From assembly GCA_007117255.1 (NCBI GenBank), contig SKGU01000043.1, positions 1 to 6,854 of the forward strand: a stretch of DNA of 6,854 nucleotides, in the 5' to 3' direction. The stretch is from Natronohydrobacter sp. GTDB lineage: Bacteria > Pseudomonadota > Alphaproteobacteria > Rhodobacterales > Rhodobacteraceae. Under the pieces are notes generated by a model. The model was given only the letters and a program-made list of their open reading frames with translations, had not been told where the DNA came from and did not search any database. The translations under genes and the position numbers were made by a program. Of this stretch, positions 1 to 5,444 are shown one piece after another; within the stretch, counting starts at the first letter, position 1; each line of letters opens with the position of its first letter.

Positions 1-2487
1 ATGGATGACCGGATCAGCCACAATCCGCCGGGGGTCTGGCTGGCCGTCACATCGCTGAGTTTCGATATCTCGGTGCTGGAATTGTTCTGGACGCTCGCGC
101 GCGGCTTCAAGGTTGTGCTGATGGGCGATGAAGACCGCGCGATGGTGGCGAAAGGGCCTGTGCGCGTATCGGACAAGAGCATGGATTTCAGCCTGATGTA
201 CTGGGGCAATGATGACGGGCAGGGGCCGCAGAAATATCGGCTGCTGCTGGAAGGTGCGAAATTCGCCGATACGCATGGCTTCTGTGCCATCTGGACGCCA
301 GAGCGGCATTTCCATGCCTTTGGTGGACCATTCCCGAACCCGTCTGTCACAGGTGCGGCTGTCGCGGCAGTCACGAAGAATCTGGCCGTACGGGCCGGGT
401 CATGTGTCGCGCCCTTGCATCACCCTGTGCGCATTGCCGAGGAATGGGCCGTGATCGACAACCTGACCAATGGCCGCACGGGTCTGGGAATTGCCTCTGG
501 ATGGCATCCGGTAGATTTCGTGATCCGGCCCGAAAATCGTCCCCCTCATAACAAGCCCGCCATGTTTGAAACGCTGGACACGCTGCGCAAACTCTGGCGA
601 GGTGAGACTGTGGAATTCGACAAGGGCGACGGCATGGTGCCGATCCAGACTTTGCCGCGCCCGGTGTCGAAAGAGTTGGACATCTGGCTGACCACAGCGG
701 GCAACCCGGAAACCTGGCGTGAAGCGGGGCGCTTGGGCGCGCATGTGCTGACGCATCTTCTGGGCCAGTCGATTTCGGAAGTTGCCGAGAAGATCACGAT
801 TTACCATGACGCATTGCGCGAAACCGGGCGCGATCCGGCGGATTTCACTGTGACGCTGATGCTGCATACCTTTGTTGCGCGCGACCGGGAACATGCGCGC
901 GAAGTGGCGCGCGGGCCGATGAAAAGCTACCTTCTGGCGGCTGCCGCGCTAGTCAAGCAATATGCTTGGGCGTTTCCGGCCTTCAAACGGCCAGAAGGGG
1001 CGAAGAACCCCATGGATATCGATCTGTCCACCCTGAGCCAGGATGAAGTCGACGGCATCCTTGACTATGCCTTCAATCGCTATTTCGAGGATTCAGGCCT
1101 GTTCGGCACGGTCGAGGATTGTCTGGCGCGTGTCGAGCAGTTGAAAGCCATCGGTGTGAACGAAGTCGCCTGTCTGATTGATTATGGCATCGCCTCCGAG
1201 CAGGTGCTGGAAGGGCTTTACCCCTTGGCCGAAGTCGTCAAGCGGGCGAATGCAGGCGTGGATTTGCCCGATGATGACTATTCGATTGCCGCGCAGATCA
1301 TGCGCCACAAGGTCACGCATCTGCAATGCACACCTTCCATGGCGCGGATGCTGTGCATGAATGATGATGCGCGTGCAGCCCTTGCCCGCGTGCCGCATGT
1401 CATGGTTGGCGGCGAGGCGTTGCCGGGCACGCTGGCGCAGGATATCGCGGGGCTGACGGGCCAGCCGGTTCAGAACATGTACGGGCCGACGGAAACGACG
1501 ATCTGGTCGTCCACCTGCCTGGCTCGTGGTGGTGCAGGAACAGTTGGGATCGGCACACCAATTGCCAACACCACGCTGCATGTGGTGGACGAGGATTTGC
1601 GCGAACAGCCTGTCGGGCGCGAGGGCGAATTGCTGATTGGTGGCGACGGGGTGACGCGTGGCTACTGGAACCGTCCGGAACTGACGCAAGAGCGGTTTAT
1701 CGATAATCCCTTCGGGCCAGGGCGTCTTTACCGCACGGGTGATCTGGTTCGGCGCAACGCGCAAGGCGGCGTCGATTTTCTTGGGCGCGTTGACCATCAG
1801 GTCAAAATCCGCGGCCATCGGATCGAACTGGGCGAGGTAGAGGCGGCGTTGGATGCGCTTCCGGGGATCACGCAATCGGTTGTCATCGCGCGCGAGGACC
1901 AGCCGGGCGATCTGCGGTTGGTTGCCTATTATACAGGTAGCCCTAGTGGGGATTTGCGCGATGCGCTTACGGCGCGTCTGCCTGCGCATATGCTGCCCTC
2001 TGCCTTTGTGCCGATGGCAAGCCTTCCTCTGACGCCAAACAAGAAGATCGACCGCAAGGCTCTGCCTGCACCGCAAGTAAGCCGCGCCCCCGAAGCCGTG
2101 CATGCCACGGTCGAGACTGGAAGTGATACGCTGGCGAAACTGTCACAAATATGGTGCGATGTTTTGGGGCTGGAAGAGGTCAAACCCTCTGACAACTTCT
2201 TCAAGCTTGGCGGCCATTCGCTGCTTGCTGTTCAGGCGCATCGGGATATCCGCGCGCGGCTTAACTTGCCCGGCGTGTCAATCACGGATGTGTTTCGCTT
2301 CCCTGTGCTGGCCGATCTGGCGCGGCATCTGGAGGCGAAACAGAAGCCTATGCCCTCTGCTCCGGTTGCAAAGCTGGCTGAAAGCCGGGCCGTTGCAGGC
2401 GCAGAAGAACCCGCGCCCGCTCAGGACCGGATGAATGCAATGGCACGCCGCCGCGCAATGCGAAATGAAAGGATGTCCCGCAGATGA
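1..2487 (+). CDS. NRPS terminal module, partial: adenylation domain split by a luciferase-like monooxygenase, then carrier domain
   Basis: C-terminal part of an NRPS; the 5' end lies outside the window. The ATG at position 1 is an internal Met, because motifs A1-A3 are missing and the frame opens just before A4 (FDIS, residues 21-24). Residues about 61-418 form a complete flavin-dependent luciferase-like monooxygenase of the secondary-metabolite type (MDFSLMYWG at 61-69, WTPERHFHAFGGPFPNP at 98-114, GLGIASGWHP at 161-170). The adenylation domain then resumes: A5 NMYGPTETT (492-500), A6 from 542, A7 YRTGDLVRR (577-585), A8 from 595, A10 NKKIDRKAL (680-688). A carrier domain follows with GGHSLL, Ser740 being the phosphopantetheine site. 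The tail (781-828) ends in an Arg-rich stretch. There is no thioesterase or reductase domain. Aligned to GrsA, the pocket residues read D22 I23 L26 Q442 M468 G470 M493 I501 W502 K682, close to known glycine codes. Family knowledge: MtaG/MelG have the same A4-monooxygenase-A5 layout and produce terminal amides. The domain calls are firm; glycine and amide formation are inferred. Confidence 0.95.
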   Translation: MDDRISHNPPGVWLAVTSLSFDISVLELFWTLARGFKVVLMGDEDRAMVAKGPVRVSDKSMDFSLMYWGNDDGQGPQKYRLLLEGAKFADTHGFCAIWTPERHFHAFGGPFPNPSVTGAAVAAVTKNLAVRAGSCVAPLHHPVRIAEEWAVIDNLTNGRTGLGIASGWHPVDFVIRPENRPPHNKPAMFETLDTLRKLWRGETVEFDKGDGMVPIQTLPRPVSKELDIWLTTAGNPETWREAGRLGAHVLTHLLGQSISEVAEKITIYHDALRETGRDPADFTVTLMLHTFVARDREHAREVARGPMKSYLLAAAALVKQYAWAFPAFKRPEGAKNPMDIDLSTLSQDEVDGILDYAFNRYFEDSGLFGTVEDCLARVEQLKAIGVNEVACLIDYGIASEQVLEGLYPLAEVVKRANAGVDLPDDDYSIAAQIMRHKVTHLQCTPSMARMLCMNDDARAALARVPHVMVGGEALPGTLAQDIAGLTGQPVQNMYGPTETTIWSSTCLARGGAGTVGIGTPIANTTLHVVDEDLREQPVGREGELLIGGDGVTRGYWNRPELTQERFIDNPFGPGRLYRTGDLVRRNAQGGVDFLGRVDHQVKIRGHRIELGEVEAALDALPGITQSVVIAREDQPGDLRLVAYYTGSPSGDLRDALTARLPAHMLPSAFVPMASLPLTPNKKIDRKALPAPQVSRAPEAVHATVETGSDTLAKLSQIWCDVLGLEEVKPSDNFFKLGGHSLLAVQAHRDIRARLNLPGVSITDVFRFPVLADLARHLEAKQKPMPSAPVAKLAESRAVAGAEEPAPAQDRMNAMARRRAMRNERMSRR
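181..1254 (+). other. Luciferase-like monooxygenase domain inserted between A4 and A5
   Basis: This domain lies in frame inside the NRPS and is about 360 residues long, a full-length single-domain luciferase-like monooxygenase (TIM-barrel, reduced FMN plus O2). It starts at MDFSLMYWG and ends around the EQVLEGLYPLAEVVKR stretch. Both edges are clean: adenylation sequence reaches roughly residue 45 and resumes at about residue 421 (DLPDDDYSIAAQI). Boundaries are estimated from motif recognition to within about 15 residues. By analogy with MtaG/MelG it would oxidise the alpha-carbon of the carrier-bound residue. The natural-product subfamily of these enzymes is also found free-standing or in polyketide synthases, so other oxidations are possible. 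Confidence 0.9.
2161..2340 (+). other. Peptidyl carrier (thiolation) domain
   Basis: The core DNFFKLGGHSLLAVQ carries the invariant Ser740 that accepts 4'-phosphopantetheine. The domain begins after A10 (helix I around LSQIWCDVLGL, residues 714-724) and ends near residue 780 (LADLARHLEAK). It is the last recognisable domain of the protein. The remaining 48 residues are Ala/Pro-rich and then strongly basic. Confidence 0.93.
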
Positions 2488-3170
2488 TCCAGCAGAAGTT
2501 TGCATTTCCGGAATTCGCCCGCCCACTGTTTAGTGACGTTGTCGCGATGGCCTGGACGGACCCTCGCGCACCAATGCCACGGCTGATCGGTGATGAAGTT
2601 CTGGCGGTTGAACAGGTCAGTGCGGCCCGCGCGCGCGAATTCGGCGCTGGTCGTGCGGCCGCTCATGCCGCGATGGAATTGCTGGGCCATGTTCCCCGCC
2701 CAGTGCTTCAAGGGGAAGATCGCGCGCCGGTCTGGCCTCTTGGGTTGAAAGGTTCAATCACGCACACAGACCGAGACTGCCTCGCAGTTGTGACCGACGC
2801 GCCAGAGATTGTGGCTCTTGGGCTTGATCTGGAGCCGATGAGCCCATTGGAACCTTCGCTCTGGCCGGTCATCTGTACAAGTTCGGAAATGGATTGGCTG
2901 GCGGGGCTTGGGCCGTCGCAGCGCGGCCATTTTGCGAAGTTGATATTCTGCGCGAAAGAAGCTGTCTACAAGGCGCAGTATCAGGTCAGCAGGACCATGT
3001 TGGATTTTCAGGCATTGGAACTGAGCTTTGATCTGTCTGCCGGGCAATTCTCCGCCAGGTTCCGCGTCGACGCGCCGGGTTTCAAAGCCGGGACATTGAT
3101 TCCCGGCCGTTTCGCGATTCTGTCGAATAGCGTATTTGCAGCGGTCGAGTTGCATGCAGAGACGATATGA
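2484..3170 (+). CDS. Sfp/EntD-type 4'-phosphopantetheinyl transferase
   Basis: Transfers the phosphopantetheine arm of coenzyme A to the conserved Ser of carrier domains, here presumably those of the adjoining NRPS. The protein has 228 residues, normal for the EntD-like class. Visible motifs in order: REFGAGRAAAHAAM (51-64, CoA-binding Arg region), WPLGLKGSITHT (84-95, with His94), LGLDLEP (112-118, Asp115 and Glu117 as Mg2+ ligands), and FAKLIFCAKEAVYKAQY (150-166, with Lys158-Glu159, the third acidic ligand and catalytic signature). All key residues are present. The ATG overlaps the NRPS stop as ATGA, indicating translational coupling, and GAAAGGA at 2467-2473 is a plausible ribosome-binding site 10 nt upstream. 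The overlap suggests it serves this pathway rather than general fatty acid synthesis, which uses AcpS. Confidence 0.93.
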   Translation: MIQQKFAFPEFARPLFSDVVAMAWTDPRAPMPRLIGDEVLAVEQVSAARAREFGAGRAAAHAAMELLGHVPRPVLQGEDRAPVWPLGLKGSITHTDRDCLAVVTDAPEIVALGLDLEPMSPLEPSLWPVICTSSEMDWLAGLGPSQRGHFAKLIFCAKEAVYKAQYQVSRTMLDFQALELSFDLSAGQFSARFRVDAPGFKAGTLIPGRFAILSNSVFAAVELHAETI

Positions 3171-3173
3171 CCT

Positions 3174-3195
3174 GCGCGGAAATCCGCCGATTTTT
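3174..3195 (+). terminator. Possible weak intrinsic terminator after the phosphopantetheinyl transferase gene
   Basis: GCGG-AAAT-CCGC (3176-3187) can form a short 4-bp hairpin closed by a tetraloop, followed after three bases by five T residues (3191-3195). It sits directly behind the stop codon of the biosynthetic operon. The stem is short, so this is only suggestive. Confidence 0.3.
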
Positions 3196-3438
3196 GCCTG
3201 TGCTCAGATACCGACAGGGCCAGTTCTGGTAGGCATGTGACCGCTGCGCTCAAGATATGTCCAGCGCTGTTTCCGGTTTGGGACAATTCGTCTCAAGCTT
3301 CCGAAACTGTTAGCGAAATATGGCTTTGTTCTGGTATGTTTCAGCATCACTAACGAGGCAGCGCGCCAGTTTGTCGTTGAGCAATGGTCGCAAGAACCAT
3401 CGGCAGCATGGCGCAACCTGAAACCTGAAGAGGGACAT
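3196..3438. other. Intergenic spacer with no recognised gene
   Basis: About 240 nt separate the biosynthetic operon from the next gene. I see no convincing ORF, RNA gene or repeat. The segment around 3280-3350 is the least GC-rich part of the spacer and would be the likely place for the promoter of the downstream secreted protein, but I cannot assign clear -35/-10 boxes. Confidence 0.5.
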
Positions 3439-3756
3439 ATGCGAAAGATTATCCTCGCCGCCACTTTGGCTGTAATGTCAGCGCCACTTTTTCCCGCAAT
3501 CGCAAGTGCCGGACCGGTAGAAAGCGCCTGTGTCCGGTCTGACCGCCCACAAGCGACACGCGCCCTGTGTCGTTGCATCGACTCTGTGGCACGGCGCACA
3601 TTGACGCGTAGCGAACAGCGCCGCGCTGCAAGTTTCTTCCGTGATCCGCAATTGGCGCAGGACGTGCGGATGTCGAAAAGCGACCGCGACAATGCGTTCT
3701 GGGCCCGCTACCGCGCGTTCGGCGATGCAGCGGAGCGGACTTGCGTTTCACGCTGA
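3439..3756 (+). CDS. Small secreted four-cysteine protein, function unknown
   Basis: A 105-residue protein with a clear Sec signal peptide: basic MRK, a hydrophobic core, and likely cleavage after AIASA at residue 24. The mature part is about 81 residues, with Cys at 31, 44, 46 and 102, including a CRC pair. It is strongly basic in the middle (RRTLTRSEQRRAASFFRDP, residues 52-70) and aromatic near the end (FWARYRAF, 87-94). Even Cys content in an exported protein suggests two disulfides; that is inference. The start is supported by GAGGG at 3430-3434, just upstream of the ATG. It resembles a short conserved protein I associate with Rhodobacteraceae, whose occasional database label 'arginine transporter' is not supported by anything visible: there is no transmembrane or ligand-binding domain. 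It appears to be a single-gene unit followed by a terminator-like hairpin. Confidence 0.82.
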   Translation: MRKIILAATLAVMSAPLFPAIASAGPVESACVRSDRPQATRALCRCIDSVARRTLTRSEQRRAASFFRDPQLAQDVRMSKSDRDNAFWARYRAFGDAAERTCVSR

Positions 3757-3777
3757 CAACACTGAGATCCGTGTTTT

Positions 3778-3808
3778 GGGCGGTTGCCGATCTTCGGCAC
3801 CGCCCTTT
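3778..3808 (+). terminator. Rho-independent terminator after the small secreted protein gene
   Basis: The 13-nt arm at 3778-3790 (GGGCGGTTGCCGA) pairs with TCGGCACCGCCC at 3794-3805, leaving one bulged base and a 3-nt loop. TTT follows (3806-3808). The hairpin lies 21 nt after the stop codon. The stem is strong and GC-rich; the T-run is short. Confidence 0.65.
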
Positions 3809-3820
3809 CATATGACTTGC

Positions 3821-3855
3821 GCAGACAGGTCAGAGCGTGGCCCCGACCTGTCTGC
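3821..3855. repeat. Perfect 11-bp inverted repeat in the convergent intergenic region
   Basis: GCAGACAGGTC (3821-3831) and its exact complement GACCTGTCTGC (3845-3855) are separated by 13 nt. It lies 12 nt beyond the stop of the copper chaperone gene, so on the minus strand it could end that operon as a hairpin. However, no T-run follows on either strand, so it is not a canonical intrinsic terminator. It could instead stabilise the mRNA 3' end or be a protein-binding site. Confidence 0.6.
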
Positions 3856-3866
3856 CAGAGGCAAGC

Positions 3867-4382
3867 TCAGTTATGTGAATGTCCGTGCGAGTGACCATGT
3901 GAATGGTCATGTGAGTGCCCGTGCGAATGACCGCCCCCGTGGTCAGGCATACGCTCCAGATCCACCGGTATGGTAATATCCATGTCGTCACCTTCCTCGA
4001 AAGACAGCGTTACGGCGACTTCATCGCCGTGATTGAGCGCGCGGGTCAGGCCGAGGAACATCAGATGATCGCCGCCGCGTTCAAGCACGCGTTCGCCCTC
4101 CGCGGGGATCACGAAACCCTCTTCAACTTCTACCATACGCATGACGCCGGCGTCATCTTCGATATGGGTATGAAGTTCTACACGTTGCGCGGCATCGGAT
4201 TGCGCCGCAATCAGGCGACGGTCAACCTTGCCATGATTTTCGATGCGCATAAAGGCGGCGCCGGACTGCGACATTCCGGTCGAGGCGCGGGCATAGGGGT
4301 CAACGATATGAATGCCGTCGTCGGCGAAGGCGGGCAATGCGAAACCGACAGCAATTGCTGCCGCGAGAGTGAGTCTTTTCAT
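3867..4382 (-). CDS. Periplasmic PCu(A)C-type copper chaperone with His-rich C-terminal tail
   Basis: A 171-residue exported protein. PCu(A)C proteins bind Cu(I) in the periplasm and, in studied bacteria, help deliver copper to the CuA centre of cytochrome c oxidase. The signal peptide is residues 1-20 (cleavage after ALPAFA). The cupredoxin-like domain carries the copper motif: His71 in ELHTH, Met83 in VMRM, and His106/Met108 in GGDHLMFLGL. The spacing is one residue longer between Met83 and His106 than the textbook H(M)X10MX21HXM. Residues 148-171 form an unusual tail alternating His with Ser, Gly or Asp (10 His), an added metal-binding segment. The start is supported by AAGGA (complement of 4392-4396), 9 nt upstream of the ATG. 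It is the last gene of the minus-strand set, 39 nt after the small Cys-rich secreted protein. The family call is secure; the role of the tail is inferred. Confidence 0.93.
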   Translation of the reverse strand: MKRLTLAAAIAVGFALPAFADDGIHIVDPYARASTGMSQSGAAFMRIENHGKVDRRLIAAQSDAAQRVELHTHIEDDAGVMRMVEVEEGFVIPAEGERVLERGGDHLMFLGLTRALNHGDEVAVTLSFEEGDDMDITIPVDLERMPDHGGGHSHGHSHDHSHGHSHGHSHN

Positions 4383-4421
4383 GAAGATATGTCCTTGTCT
4401 GATTTTGTTTCGTTGTTCTGA

Positions 4422-4772
4422 TCAGGCAAAGAGAGGGGGTGCGCGGCTTTGCAGCCACAATCCTGCGGGGCAGTAAGCGTGGTGCGGGCGTGCTGCGAAA
4501 ACAACTGACTGTGATGCACCAATACTGGTCTTTTTTGGTGTTGGTTCCGTTGGCAGCGCGGCAAAGCTCAGTACACAATCGGGGCAAGGCAGGGTTTGTT
4601 CTACTGGGTTGCCATCGACATCCATAGTGATGCGCACCAACCCGTAGCCGGTGCAGATGACCATGGTGGTCGCGCCATGCGCCTGATTGCGAGCCTGCGC
4701 GTGACTGATACTTCCCAGCGCAATGCATAGCGCCAGCGCAAACCCCACATATGCGCGCAGAACGGTTTCCAT
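4422..4772 (-). CDS. Small secreted Cys-containing protein, DUF2946-like, probably metal-related
   Basis: A 116-residue protein that begins with a signal peptide (METVLRAYVGFALALCIALG, cleavage probably after HAQA near residue 27). The mature part holds VICTGYG with Cys40, the CPDC pair Cys63/Cys66, and a C-terminal segment with HHAYC (His98, His99, Cys101) followed by RAPPLFA. This Cys/CxxC/His layout and the RxPP ending resemble DUF2946-type small exported proteins often found beside copper genes; the family assignment is tentative. I chose the ATG at 4772 because it puts the signal peptide at the N-terminus. The frame stays open upstream to 4940, but that would bury the hydrophobic core behind 56 residues overlapping the preceding gene. 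No good ribosome-binding site is visible, so coupled or reinitiated translation is possible. Its position before the copper chaperone suggests a shared role. Confidence 0.75.
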   Translation of the reverse strand: METVLRAYVGFALALCIALGSISHAQARNQAHGATTMVICTGYGLVRITMDVDGNPVEQTLPCPDCVLSFAALPTEPTPKKTSIGASQSVVFAARPHHAYCPAGLWLQSRAPPLFA

Positions 4773-4816
4773 GCGTATGCGTTTAGCTGCGCGCAGGCCA
4801 AAGGCAAAGCGTATTC

Positions 4817-5434
4817 TCAGGGGACGAGGCGTTTGATCGCAGCCACATGGCTTGTGCTGGCAGCCTGTACATCGGTCGTCAAGGCCATGGCCTGTGCAAT
4901 CAATTCGTCTGCCGGAACGATGCGGTCCACAAGTCCCCACTTGTGGGCTTCGTCAGCGTCGATCCTTGCACCAGCCATGAGTATCATTTTCGCCCTTGCA
5001 GGCCCAACCAGTGCGCTCAGGCGCGCGGGGTCAGAAGGCTGCGGCAGGAAGCCCAGCTTCATGACCGGATAGAAGAACTTTGCGCCCGGAACACACAGCC
5101 GCAGATCGCAGGCCAGTGCCATCCCGAAAGCGCCGCCTGCCAATGTGCCATTCAGTGCGGCAATGGTCAGGCTGTCCGCTCGCGCGATACGTCCGGACAG
5201 TTCTTCCCATAGCGGCGATGTCGCAAGGCCCGCGCGCGCCTCATCCAGATCGGCCCCGGCACTGAACACGCGCCCTTCGCCGGTCAGGATCAGGGCGCGG
5301 GCCTGCGCTTGTGTGGCTGCATCCACCGCCTGGCACAGTTGACCCAGCATGCTGGCGGTCAGGGAATTGGCTTTGTCGGAACGTGTCAAAGTCAGCGTCC
5401 AGACGCCTGCAGCCTGTTCGATACGGATCATCAT
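4817..5434 (-). CDS. Crotonase-fold (enoyl-CoA hydratase/isomerase family) protein lacking both hydratase glutamates
   Basis: A 205-residue member of the crotonase superfamily, shorter than the usual 250-260. Visible features: the N-terminal strand pair (IRIEQAAGVWTLTLTR), the first oxyanion-hole segment GRVFSAGADLDEA (54-66), the second GTLAGGAFGMALACD (96-110), and the helix/loop LVGPARAKMILMAGARIDADEAHKWGLVDRIV (142-173). Aligned on the CD pair and the following Pro, rat hydratase Glu144 corresponds to Gly104 and Glu164 to Val124, so neither catalytic acid is present. Acyl-CoA binding and thioester polarisation look intact, but hydration of enoyl-CoA is unlikely. The start at 5434 is supported by AAAAGG overlapping the preceding stop, 5 nt upstream. 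A second Met immediately follows. The upstream extension to 5578 would overlap TamB. The gene begins 10 nt after tamB, suggesting co-transcription. The true substrate is unknown. Confidence 0.88.
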   Translation of the reverse strand: MMIRIEQAAGVWTLTLTRSDKANSLTASMLGQLCQAVDAATQAQARALILTGEGRVFSAGADLDEARAGLATSPLWEELSGRIARADSLTIAALNGTLAGGAFGMALACDLRLCVPGAKFFYPVMKLGFLPQPSDPARLSALVGPARAKMILMAGARIDADEAHKWGLVDRIVPADELIAQAMALTTDVQAASTSHVAAIKRLVP

Positions 5435-5444
5435 GTCTGCCTTT

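Noticed and set aside
1..3. ATG at position 1 as the true NRPS start
   Set aside because: Motifs A1-A3 of the adenylation domain would be missing, and the frame begins only 20 residues before A4; the gene must start upstream of the window.
400..894. 164-residue open frame on the minus strand
   Set aside because: Antisense to the monooxygenase domain, Arg/His/Gln-rich shadow composition, no domain.
1093..2103. 336-residue open frame on the minus strand
   Set aside because: It lies wholly antisense to conserved adenylation motifs; its composition is that of a GC-rich shadow frame with no recognisable domain.
1..3170. Recent horizontal transfer signature or mobile element at the cluster edge
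   Set aside because: No integrase, insertion sequence, tRNA or direct repeat is visible, and base composition appears similar to the flanking genes.
3204..3811. Two minus-strand open frames across the small secreted protein gene
   Set aside because: The plus-strand gene has a signal peptide and ribosome-binding site; the minus frames show neither.
3867..3942. Short tandem DNA repeats as a CRISPR or satellite array
   Set aside because: The repetition is codon repetition for the His-Ser-His-Gly tail; there are no spacers and the units are imperfect.
3915..4421. 168-residue open frame on the plus strand
   Set aside because: Antisense to the copper chaperone, whose signal peptide, copper motif and ribosome-binding site are clear.
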